Shown one piece after another: positions 53,379 through 61,862 of a stretch of DNA of 64,000 bases. The first letter of the stretch is position 1, and the number at the start of each line of letters is the position of its first letter. The notes below the pieces were generated by a model. That model saw nothing but the letters and a program-made list of their open reading frames with translations. It did not search any database and was not told where the DNA came from. Position numbers and translations under genes: made by a program. Origin of the DNA: Scandinavium goeteborgense (GTDB lineage Bacteria; Pseudomonadota; Gammaproteobacteria; Enterobacterales; Enterobacteriaceae); NCBI RefSeq assembly GCF_003935895.2, contig NZ_CP054058.1:1612001-1676000 (forward strand), in the 5' to 3' direction.

Positions 53379-53579
53379 ATGAGTCATTTAATTCAGCTCA
53401 GTAAGCATAGTTATATTTACCGTGGTTTCACGATTCAGAAGTGTCCGCGAAATCCACTTACATTTAAGTACTCTTATCGCATTTCCAGCAATGGCGAGTA
53501 TTACGGGCGCGACTTTGCTTTAGCAGAAGCCATGCGAACGGTTGACGGGATGCTCAAGCAAGGGGGCTGCAATGCATGA
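53379..53579 (+). CDS. Small phage protein, unknown
   Basis: 66 residues from the ATG at 53379 with a GAGGATG-type site before it (MSHLIQLSKHSYIYRGFTIQ). Resembles short proteins in P2-like early regions; role unknown. Overlaps the next gene by eight bases. Confidence 0.6.
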   Translation: MSHLIQLSKHSYIYRGFTIQKCPRNPLTFKYSYRISSNGEYYGRDFALAEAMRTVDGMLKQGGCNA

Positions 53580-53802
53580 TGAAGGGCCAACACTGGCAAG
53601 CCTGCTTAAGCATGGGTGTCAGGTCACTCACTTTAAAAACCAAAACGGTTGGTTAGAAACACCAGATGGCAGATTTTTTAAGCCGGAAGCATCAAAGATT
53701 CAATTTATTAAGGGTAAAGATAAGCCATTTATTTATACCCAGCGGATAAATAAATATTTTCTGCTTGCTTTGGTTGATGGCTTTAAAAGTCTCATTAAGT
53801 AA
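53572..53802 (+). CDS. Small phage protein, unknown
   Basis: 76 residues from the ATG at 53572 with GGGGG just upstream (MHDEGPTLASLLKHGCQV). Basic, no recognised domain. Overlaps the previous gene, so co-translated. Confidence 0.55.
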   Translation: MHDEGPTLASLLKHGCQVTHFKNQNGWLETPDGRFFKPEASKIQFIKGKDKPFIYTQRINKYFLLALVDGFKSLIK

Positions 53803-53883
53803 TTACATTAATTAATAATCATGTTTTTTCTCGCCTCTTAATTAAGTGGCGCGGTTCAACTCATCTCTAATGAGGGCAGGGCT

Positions 53884-54105
53884 ATGTCCGCTATGTCAAA
53901 ACGAGACCAGTATAATTTTATTCTTCATGTTCTCTTGCCAGCTATTCAGGAAGAAGGATTAACCATCAAAACCCGTTGTGCTGGCGAACTAACTCTTCAA
54001 TCTTCCGACCCATCTGTTTCCGAATTTATCAGCGATATGCGTCAGCGTTTGAGCGTTGCTTTATCGCGTCAGGCGGTCCCTTTTTCACCTTATGGAGCTT
54101 TTTAA
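53884..54105 (+). CDS. Small phage protein, unknown
   Basis: 73 residues (MSAMSKRDQYNFILHVLLPA), preceded by GAGGGCAGGG. Ends one base before the Dam methylase start. No recognised domain. Confidence 0.55.
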   Translation: MSAMSKRDQYNFILHVLLPAIQEEGLTIKTRCAGELTLQSSDPSVSEFISDMRQRLSVALSRQAVPFSPYGAF

Positions 54106-54106
54106 A

Positions 54107-54994
54107 ATGATTCGTCCGTTCATCAAATGGGCCGGTGGGAAAACCCGAGTTCTTCCTGACTTGCTTCCACATCTGCCGAAAGCGGAATGTTTGATCGAAC
54201 CCTTCGTTGGTGGGGCATCAGTTTTTCTGGCAACCGATTACCGTCGTTACGTGCTGGCCGATATTAATCCCGACCTGATTAACATGTACCGAAAAGCCAC
54301 CCGATACCCTGATTTAGTGATCGATACCGCTCGTGAATTGTTTTCGGCTAAGAACAACATGGAAGGCTATAACGAAGTTCGCGCAGCGTTTAATAAGCAG
54401 GTGGGAACAGTAAAAAGTGGCGGCTGGGGATATGGTGCCGAAATGGCGGGCATTATGCGAGCTGCTCAGTTCTTGTATCTGAACCGTCACGGCTATAACG
54501 GTTTATGTCGCTACAGCCGCAAAACAGGCTTTAACGTTCCGTTTGGTAAGTACAAACGTGTTTACTTTCCTGAAAAAGAAGTCCGTCAGTTTGCTGAGAA
54601 AGCTAACGATACTAAAGCGATATTTATTTGTGCTCCTTTCCAGCGTTCTCTGCAAATCGTCACTGGCGATAAAACGGTCGTTTACTGCGACCCTCCATAT
54701 CTTCCAGCGAGCGAAACGGCAGACTTTACCCAATACCACACCGAAGCATTTAAGGCTGATCATCACCGCCAGTTAGTACAGGCTTTGCTGGAAGTAAACC
54801 GGAAGCATGGAACAAAGATCGTAATATCCAATAGCGACACTGAAGCTACCCGTGAGATTTATCAACCATTCAGGCTGCATGAAATCAGCGTGCAACGCTC
54901 TGTGAGTACCAATAAGGACAATCGCACGAAAGCTAAGGAAGTGATTGGTGTGCTTCATGTGTGCGAGCGCAAAGACCGGACCGTGGATAAATGA
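54107..54994 (+). CDS. dam: Phage-encoded Dam DNA adenine methyltransferase
   Basis: 295 residues from the ATG at 54107 (MIRPFIKWAGGKTRVLPDLL); codons upstream are in another gene. Class-alpha N6-adenine MTase: AdoMet motif IKWAGGK and EPFVGGASV (about 31-39), catalytic DPPY at about 195-198, and the Dam-family RYSRKTGFNVPFG. It should methylate GATC. Overlaps replication gene A by four bases. The operator at 52901-52916 contains its target. Confidence 0.9.
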   Translation: MIRPFIKWAGGKTRVLPDLLPHLPKAECLIEPFVGGASVFLATDYRRYVLADINPDLINMYRKATRYPDLVIDTARELFSAKNNMEGYNEVRAAFNKQVGTVKSGGWGYGAEMAGIMRAAQFLYLNRHGYNGLCRYSRKTGFNVPFGKYKRVYFPEKEVRQFAEKANDTKAIFICAPFQRSLQIVTGDKTVVYCDPPYLPASETADFTQYHTEAFKADHHRQLVQALLEVNRKHGTKIVISNSDTEATREIYQPFRLHEISVQRSVSTNKDNRTKAKEVIGVLHVCERKDRTVDK

Positions 54995-57390
54995 CCACGA
55001 AAACTCGTGGCCGCAGTGCATCTTCTCCTGCACCATCACTTCCGGGTAGCGCCACTGACGCTACCCGGTATGCTTATGAGTGGAATAAACCCGGTAGTTC
55101 AATAGCTGCGGATGTAACGCCTTCCAATAAAGGTTTTGAATACTTAAGACCGGACGGTACCCGCAAACATATTGATATTACTGATCTGTTTGAAGAAATC
55201 GAAAAGCCGGAACGCAGCAAACTGCTGCGCCGCCGTCTGGCTTCTCTTCCGCAGTATGTCCGTCGCCACTTTGCCGCGAAGCTAGATTCGCTGGACGCGA
55301 AAGACCGCAAAGCGGCAGATCACTGGCTGGTTAATACCTTTGAGCGCCACGTATTAACGCGTATTGATATCGTGAACAGCGTTTACCAGCCTGATGGCAT
55401 TATGCCCGGAGTGCTGCTGCCAATACGCGAGCAGATTTTCCGTATGTTGTGGGCAGGGAAAAAAGAGTTAAAAAGACTGGCTTATACGCTTGCCGATATC
55501 TTTACCAGCGAGTTTATACGCGAGTCCGATCACCAGTTGGCGCGTACCGGCGATCCAGAGTTCGCCGCGCTCTCTGGTTACGGACGTATTGCGTCTCTGG
55601 CGATACATCTGAAAACGCAGATCCCAGGCTGGAAGGCCTATTGTGACGAAGAGTTAGAAGCGGAGGACGCCTTACGCGCGGTTCTTCGTCTTGAGTCACC
55701 GCAGTGGTGGTTAAACCGCCTGCGTCGTATCCATGCCCGCTGGCGTGAACATTTGATGATCGCATCTGGATACGTCCAGAAAAAATCCTCCCCCTACAGT
55801 AGTGCCCCGTGTCTTACGGAATGGCTGGCCCAGAAAAAGGCGAACAGTGAATACCTCAAGGCTATGGAACTGGAAGACCAGGACACTGGTGAGCGCATTT
55901 CACTGATCGATAAAGTTGCCGGTAGTGTTGCCAATCCGGCCAACCGCCGCCGCGAACTCATGACGCGAATGCGCGGCTTTGAAGATTTGGCGAAGCTAGA
56001 AGGGCTGGCCGGTGACTTCTACACGCTGACAGCGCCTTCCCGCTATCACTCCATGCAGCATAACGGGCGGCGTAATAATAAATACTGTGGCGCATCACCG
56101 CGTGAAACCCAGCAATATCTTTGCAAAGTCTGGGCAAGGACCCGCGCCGCGTGGAAGAGAAAAGGGATCCGCGTCTTTGGCTTCCGCGTTGTTGAACCGC
56201 ACCATGATGCTACGCCGCACTGGCATTTACTCCTTTTCATGCGCCCGGAATGTGTCGAACAGGCACGCGATATTTTCCGCAAATATGCTTTGCGAGAAGA
56301 CGGGAACGAGCCAGGGGCATGGGAGCACCGCCTTGAATTTAAGCCGATAGAAGATGCTTTAGGCAGCGCTACCGGCTATATAGCGAAATACATTTCTAAG
56401 AATATCGACGGCTTCGCGCTGGATGGCGAGAAGGACGAAGAAACAGGGCAAGACCTGAAAGAAATGTCACTCCGTGTTAGCGCGTGGGCGTCGCGCTGGT
56501 CTATTCGTCAGTTCCAGCAGATTGGCGGTGCTCCGGTCACGGTATATCGCGAACTTCGCCGCTTGGGGGATCGCGAACTGGTCTTACACCCTGAGATTGA
56601 GCCAGCACGACAGGCCGCTAACGGCGGTGAATGGGATAACTACGTGTTAGCCCAGGGTGGCCCGTTGGTTGAGCGTGATAATCTGCGCATCCGTCTGAAT
56701 TATGAAATCACCGAAAACGGCAACGCCTACGGCGATGACGTCCAGCGAATCACCGGTATCTACTGCCCGATTTCGGGTAATGACTCTTTAATCTTCACCC
56801 GCACCACTCAATACAAAATCGTGCCAAAGCGGCAGGGCGTTGACGGTGTGGCCGTTGACGTTGGTTTTTCAGGCGGCAGCGCCGCCCCTCGGAGTTCTGT
56901 CAATAACTGTACGTGGGATCCCGCGGCAGGTGCTGACGGTCTTAAACATGCCGCCAGTGAAGCTGAAAAACAGTCAGAAATGACTGTGCCAGCTGATGGC
57001 GTGACGGTGAATTTTGATGCGCTTTCACGGCAGGAAAAGCGGGAGCTGGCGCAGCGGCTTAGTGAGGATGTTAAACGGAAGCGTAAACGGCCACTGGAAC
57101 GGGAAAAAGAGGCTGGGCTATCAGCGAAAGAGCAGCAGATCAGTGAACTGTTGGCGCTGCGCGGGATTGATGCCAGCGCCGGAATGGTTAGATCGATGAT
57201 GGCTGGAGCGTCAGTGGCTTGTGGTGATCTTGTTCTGACTGTGCAGGATGGGCAGCTGGTAGCGCGAAACCGCGCCGCGTCTGGGATAGTTAACCTGCCG
57301 TCGCACAAAATGTCCGCATTAGTACAAGTACAGAACCTTTTGAATCGGTGGAGAATGGCCTGTATTGCCAATAGGGATAAGGATCAGTAA
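54991..57390 (+). CDS. P2-type rolling-circle replication protein A
   Basis: 799 residues (P2 A is 761). The HUH nuclease motif is in ATPHWHLLLF at about residue 409, and the tyrosine motif in GYIAKYISKN at about 460, which has the paired tyrosines that P2 A uses to nick and rejoin at ori. The C-terminal 180 residues are charged. In P2 the origin lies inside gene A. Confidence 0.92.
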   Translation: MTTKTRGRSASSPAPSLPGSATDATRYAYEWNKPGSSIAADVTPSNKGFEYLRPDGTRKHIDITDLFEEIEKPERSKLLRRRLASLPQYVRRHFAAKLDSLDAKDRKAADHWLVNTFERHVLTRIDIVNSVYQPDGIMPGVLLPIREQIFRMLWAGKKELKRLAYTLADIFTSEFIRESDHQLARTGDPEFAALSGYGRIASLAIHLKTQIPGWKAYCDEELEAEDALRAVLRLESPQWWLNRLRRIHARWREHLMIASGYVQKKSSPYSSAPCLTEWLAQKKANSEYLKAMELEDQDTGERISLIDKVAGSVANPANRRRELMTRMRGFEDLAKLEGLAGDFYTLTAPSRYHSMQHNGRRNNKYCGASPRETQQYLCKVWARTRAAWKRKGIRVFGFRVVEPHHDATPHWHLLLFMRPECVEQARDIFRKYALREDGNEPGAWEHRLEFKPIEDALGSATGYIAKYISKNIDGFALDGEKDEETGQDLKEMSLRVSAWASRWSIRQFQQIGGAPVTVYRELRRLGDRELVLHPEIEPARQAANGGEWDNYVLAQGGPLVERDNLRIRLNYEITENGNAYGDDVQRITGIYCPISGNDSLIFTRTTQYKIVPKRQGVDGVAVDVGFSGGSAAPRSSVNNCTWDPAAGADGLKHAASEAEKQSEMTVPADGVTVNFDALSRQEKRELAQRLSEDVKRKRKRPLEREKEAGLSAKEQQISELLALRGIDASAGMVRSMMAGASVACGDLVLTVQDGQLVARNRAASGIVNLPSHKMSALVQVQNLLNRWRMACIANRDKDQ

Positions 57391-57462
57391 AGTATTCAAT
57401 TAATCAGTGAGTTATCATTTGATTGATAGAAACTACACGCATTATATTAACTAGGAATAAAA

Positions 57463-58953
57463 ATGGAATCTTTAGTTAAAAAGATAATATCTAAGAAAGA
57501 TAATCTTCAAACTGAGCTAATTTCTTCTGGGTTTGATTTGGACTATTCGACTAGTAATTACGATGGGAAGTCTATTAAAAGTATTTTGAATGATTTGAGT
57601 ACGCTGCTTAAATCGAGTATTCAGTACTTTAATAAAAAAAGCTTCACTTTATCAGTGTTTTACAGTGGAACTGAAATTCAATTAATTGAAGATAGCTTAA
57701 CTAGAATTGATGCTGCTTTTGATGAGTGTGAAAAACAACTACGAGATGAGAATGGCGAAAGAATTTTATTAAGAGAAGATGTACAACAGAACAATGATAT
57801 TTTCGATATCCCCAATATTTCTGCAACCTCTCATGAAAGACGACTACGACCAAGATTGCAACTTTCACTTTACCTGATTCCAAGTGAGTTAGATAATTTG
57901 AAGCCATATTTACGGGTTTTTGCTTTTAAAGGGGCAGAGTCTAGAGGAGATAGTTACAGGAAGTTATTGGAAGACCAGATTGCATTGGAAAATTTAAAAG
58001 ATGAATTTGTCAGTAATTTAGATTATGCACAGAGATATAAAAAAGAAGCTAATGATTGTTTAACATCAATCGAGGATTACTATGACAAAGTCGGAAATAT
58101 TCATGAAAGTGCAGAAAGTAAATTTAATGATCTTGGAGTTGAACTTGATAAAATCAACAAAAAAATAGAATCTGTAACCAACTCTAAAAATGAGTGGGAT
58201 GATAAACTCACGGAGATGGAAGAGATTAAAGATAGTGTCGAAAATGTACATTCAAGAATTGATGAGCTTTATAAATCATCTGGTGATATTCGACGAGAGT
58301 TAAAGGCGTTAGTTGAAGTTGCAGAAGACAATAACCAGAAGGCCACAAATATAATTGAGTATTTTGATGAGAAAGCAAATGAGTTAGAGCGGGTAAAAGA
58401 AAAAGCGATCTCTATTCTCAATATAACTGGAACAGTTAGTTTAGGCCAGTTTTTTAAAGAGCAGCATTCCGAGGCAAAGGAAAATGTTAATAAATGGCTG
58501 TGGGCAAGTAGTGTGTTATTAATATGCGCTGTCGCTGTATGTGTTTGGGCATTGTGGAGTTTCGATGCTGCTAGCGAAATACCATATTTGTTTTCAAGAT
58601 TAAGTATCGTTCCTCTCATTCTTGCCGGGTTATGGTTTTGTTCGAGTCAATATATAAAACAAAAACATATAATTGAAGATTATGCATATAAAAAAGTATT
58701 AGCCCTATCTATGGTTAGTTTCCGTAACGAACTAACGGATAACTCGCCGGACAGTGTTACTGAATATGTAAAGTCAGTTTTGGATCAATTACATCAACCA
58801 CCTCTTGATTCTTTAGAAAAAAATCAATTTAAAGAGGAGTCAAAAATGTTGCGAGGCATTCAGTCTGAGGTATTTAAAGAGGTACTTGGTGCACTCAAAT
58901 CACGCGGACAGGACAAAGAAAATTTGAAAGATATTAAAGACGAGGAAAAATGA
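57463..58953 (+). CDS. Coiled-coil membrane protein at the P2 tin position
   Basis: 496 residues, AT-rich. Residues 1-165 are mixed and soluble. About 170-335 is coiled coil with heptad-like Lys/Glu/Asn sequence. Two transmembrane helices follow at about 342-366 (WLWASSVLLICAVAVCVW) and 375-393, then a cytoplasmic C-terminal helix. No enzymatic motif is seen. It occupies the region after gene A where P2 carries the exclusion genes tin and old. It is convergent with the KAP gene across a shared terminator. Function not recognised; an immunity role is inferred from position. Confidence 0.7.
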   Translation: MESLVKKIISKKDNLQTELISSGFDLDYSTSNYDGKSIKSILNDLSTLLKSSIQYFNKKSFTLSVFYSGTEIQLIEDSLTRIDAAFDECEKQLRDENGERILLREDVQQNNDIFDIPNISATSHERRLRPRLQLSLYLIPSELDNLKPYLRVFAFKGAESRGDSYRKLLEDQIALENLKDEFVSNLDYAQRYKKEANDCLTSIEDYYDKVGNIHESAESKFNDLGVELDKINKKIESVTNSKNEWDDKLTEMEEIKDSVENVHSRIDELYKSSGDIRRELKALVEVAEDNNQKATNIIEYFDEKANELERVKEKAISILNITGTVSLGQFFKEQHSEAKENVNKWLWASSVLLICAVAVCVWALWSFDAASEIPYLFSRLSIVPLILAGLWFCSSQYIKQKHIIEDYAYKKVLALSMVSFRNELTDNSPDSVTEYVKSVLDQLHQPPLDSLEKNQFKEESKMLRGIQSEVFKEVLGALKSRGQDKENLKDIKDEEK

Positions 58954-59009
58954 TATTCAAGACTGCATATAAATGCAAGAAAGATGATGGAAGATGATGT
59001 TTGGTGGTG

Positions 59010-59043
59010 TAGATGGGGGTATAAATCCCCCATCATTTTTTTT
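59010..59043. terminator. Shared terminator of the two cargo genes
   Basis: GATGGGGG pairs with CCCCCATC around a short TATAAAT loop, with eight T beyond on the + strand. Confidence 0.88.
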
Positions 59044-59044
59044 G

Positions 59045-60397
59045 CTAGCTGACCGTAAATCCTTGTACGTTGTCAAACATTATTTCAAGCCATCGCTGAC
59101 GTCTGTTAGCAATTCCAGTGAAGAAAGCAAACTCTTCTCTAATCTCAGGTGTATTTAACTCAGCATCGGTATGAAAATGATATCTCAATAGCATTGCAAT
59201 ATAATATGCTTCTGTTATATTTTTTGATCTTTCTCCATCCATTTTCAGATTTATGAGAGCATCTTCTATTGTGATGTTTTTATACATTATTTGGATGAGT
59301 AATTCTTGGTTGCAAACTTTTAAAAATGACACAAGGCCAATGGCCACGAGAAATATCTCATGGCGATATCCCCTCATTTCATCTGGGTTATTCATTATTG
59401 CAAATGTTGAATAACACCGCTCAGCTTCACGTAAAGAACAGTTATTGATTTCCAATAAATATGACAATGTTTTTACAAGTGAGCCATTTCCAGACAGAAG
59501 GTTGTTCCCTTCATCAATCTTTAAGAGGTAGTGAGTTAACGTTGACCGTTGATAGCCTGCAATAGAGCCTTCCGTAAAAAAGCTGGTTTTCGGCAAAGTA
59601 AACCAATAGTGAATAAATTTATTTAAATATAATCGAGAGTTTATGTTTCCGTACCTGCACTCAATACTTTTTTCGAACTGAGATCGATTAATTACGAGAA
59701 GGAAGATGAATCCTTCAACCGAGAAAATGTGTTTTATTTTTTCCAGAAGGTCCAATGAAAAATCGGGGCGTGCGCGATCCAATTCATCAATGATGAAAAT
59801 TATTTTTTTCTCGGATTCTTTATGGATTTTAGTAAGCAATTTCCTGAAGGCATCGATTGTGGCTAATTCATCATCTGCTGTTTTTATCTTTTCTTCTATA
59901 AATGCTTCTATTGGGGAAGAAAGTGATTCTGCAATTACATCACCGGCTTTTTCAATAACACTGCCTGAAACCATCCCCCCAGTTAAAGTACTCACAGCAA
60001 ATTTAGCTCCATTGAGTGCAAAGGAAGCGCCTAATTTTTTACCTGCTGCTAGTAAATCTTGCCCAAGAGATTTTAATTTACCATCTTCTTTTTGGATAAG
60101 TGAATAGATTTGAGATGTCAAGGCAATAAATGGATCGGACTGATAGTCATTTTCAAAAGCATCAAAGTAGATGGCGTTGAAAAACTCTGAATGATTTAAT
60201 TTAATTTCAGATGTCATCATTTTTACAAAGGAAGTTTTACCGTTACCCCATTGATCATCTAATGCCAATACGAGACTTTTATCCGGGGCATTGGTAGCGA
60301 CTCTAATGATGGTGTCATGAAGTTTTTTACGACTAAAAATATCATCGTTGTTAGCAAAACCATCTGAGAATGCTTTGGTGGGTGCGGTCAATCGCAT
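59045..60397 (-). CDS. KAP-family P-loop NTPase
   Basis: 450 residues. Walker A WGNGKTS at about 50-56; Walker B KIIFIIDELDRARPDFSL at about 198-215, with the DELDR form typical of KAP NTPases. A hydrophobic insert between them (about 121-155) fits the membrane-associated segments known in this family. KAP proteins include PifA, by which the F plasmid excludes T7. Here it lies at the P2 old/tin locus next to cos. The likely role is exclusion of other phages; sequence alone cannot show the target. AT-rich compared with the phage structural genes. Confidence 0.85.
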   Translation of the reverse strand: MRLTAPTKAFSDGFANNDDIFSRKKLHDTIIRVATNAPDKSLVLALDDQWGNGKTSFVKMMTSEIKLNHSEFFNAIYFDAFENDYQSDPFIALTSQIYSLIQKEDGKLKSLGQDLLAAGKKLGASFALNGAKFAVSTLTGGMVSGSVIEKAGDVIAESLSSPIEAFIEEKIKTADDELATIDAFRKLLTKIHKESEKKIIFIIDELDRARPDFSLDLLEKIKHIFSVEGFIFLLVINRSQFEKSIECRYGNINSRLYLNKFIHYWFTLPKTSFFTEGSIAGYQRSTLTHYLLKIDEGNNLLSGNGSLVKTLSYLLEINNCSLREAERCYSTFAIMNNPDEMRGYRHEIFLVAIGLVSFLKVCNQELLIQIMYKNITIEDALINLKMDGERSKNITEAYYIAMLLRYHFHTDAELNTPEIREEFAFFTGIANRRQRWLEIMFDNVQGFTVS

Positions 60398-60595
60398 TAT
60401 CTACTTCCTCATTTAGTAAAAGATAGAGTCGTGATCATGTGTCTAGTGACAACTTCGATGATGCTACAAAATACTGCACAACAATGCATCTAGATGCACA
60501 AATATTATGATGGTGATTTTTCAAAAGTAGAGCAGGTGGGGCGGGCTTTCCGGTGGTCTGCACATTTGCACAAAAAAGCGGGGTTTCTGCGTGCG

Positions 60596-60614
60596 GGCGA
60601 GGCGGGGGATTGAG
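60596..60614 (+). other. cos (packaging) site
   Basis: GGCGAGGCGGGG at 60596-60607, then GATTGAG. P2 has the 19-base cohesive end GGCGAGGCGGGGAAAGCAC; the first 12 bases are the same. It lies between the cargo genes and Q, where P2 has cos. 60398-60812 has no gene. Confidence 0.78.
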
Positions 60615-60723
60615 CGCGCGCTGAGGGGTGGGATAGGGTTTGCCTGTATCGCGCTGTTTTCGCGCCGCTGCGCCTCGCTGTTGCATCGTTTTCGGTTCGG
60701 TGTTGATGGGGCAAGTAAAAGAA

Positions 60724-60754
60724 AAGCCCCTGTCAGCGGGCTGCTGAGGGGCTT
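60724..60754 (-). terminator. Terminator of the Q-P operon
   Basis: AAGCCCCT (60724-60731) pairs with AGGGGCTT (60747-60754); a T-run follows on the minus strand, 59 bases after the Q stop. Confidence 0.75.
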
Positions 60755-60812
60755 GTGTGCGGTGTGGTCAGTTCTGGCCGTGCGGCCTGGTGGCGGTGGT
60801 TGCTGGTTGGTG

Positions 60813-61862
60813 TCAGATCGCTGCTTGCAGCAGGGCGTAAGGGTTAAAGCGCACCACCTCGATCCCCAGCCAGTCGTTTAACTCTTTCAGGCTTTCCTGT
60901 ATCGGCGACAGTTCATTGATGGAAAACACTTTCGCCGCTTTCTCAACGTCACCGAAGCCCCCGGAGTTATTCGGCATGACGCCCATCAGCACGGGCGGCA
61001 CGCGGTGCGCGGCTAACAGGTCGTCGCGGGTGGCGTCTTTGATGCCGGTAAATTCATCCTTTGCGGCCACCTGGCTGAACGGCATGATTTGCAGGCCGTC
61101 TTTTTTTCCGCCAGCTGCGTAAACGAACAGGTTTTTAAATGCCCCGTTGCCGCGTGCGTCTTTCAGTGACTTCTTTAATTTCTCAACATCGTTATTGTTT
61201 GCCACCGGGTCAGTGAGGTAGACGATAACGCCAGCGTGACTGCCGTTAATGTAGTAGTTACGGCGGAATACTGTTGCTTCACCGTTCAACATGGCGCTTT
61301 GAAGCGCGGCCAGATATTCCGGTGAACCGTAGATTTCCTGGTGCGGGCTGGGGTTCTTGATCTGGCAGACGGCGCCTGGTTCGAACGCGTGATCATCCAC
61401 GTAACGAGTAACAAACCAGAATTGATCCAAATTGACGCCACGCCGCGTATATTTTGCCTGGCTGTGGCGCAATTCCAGCGGCTGGCCCAGCCGGTTACGG
61501 CGGCATTCCATATAGCAGTTACCGAAAATTAAATAATCCTGCACCCAGGCGGTGAACTCTTGCCGGGATAGTAACGTGTGAGGAACAAAGCAACTCGCAA
61601 TTACGTTGCGTTTGAATATCAGTGGTGACTGATGGTACGCGGCAACGTCGAACATGCGCGCCAGCCCGTAGGGGCTGATCGGTGGGTCATACCAGCGGCC
61701 ATTGCTATGGCATTCGAAACAGTCCAGCAACGACGCCCGATCGTTAACTGTGACCGGATCGCCAAAACTGAATGATTCCACGCTTTCCAGTGGGGTAGCC
61801 ACTGCGCTGGCCGTACTGGATGGCGCAACAGTTGGCGCTATGAATTTATTTTTACGGCTCAA
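60813..61862 (-). CDS. P2-type portal protein Q
   Basis: 349 residues (P2 Q 344). The family sequence YDPPISPYGLARMFDVAAYH and the later HRVPPVLMGVMPNNSGGFGD are clear. A dodecamer at the capsid vertex through which DNA is packaged. Starts one base after the P stop. Confidence 0.94.
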   Translation of the reverse strand: MSRKNKFIAPTVAPSSTASAVATPLESVESFSFGDPVTVNDRASLLDCFECHSNGRWYDPPISPYGLARMFDVAAYHQSPLIFKRNVIASCFVPHTLLSRQEFTAWVQDYLIFGNCYMECRRNRLGQPLELRHSQAKYTRRGVNLDQFWFVTRYVDDHAFEPGAVCQIKNPSPHQEIYGSPEYLAALQSAMLNGEATVFRRNYYINGSHAGVIVYLTDPVANNNDVEKLKKSLKDARGNGAFKNLFVYAAGGKKDGLQIMPFSQVAAKDEFTGIKDATRDDLLAAHRVPPVLMGVMPNNSGGFGDVEKAAKVFSINELSPIQESLKELNDWLGIEVVRFNPYALLQAAI

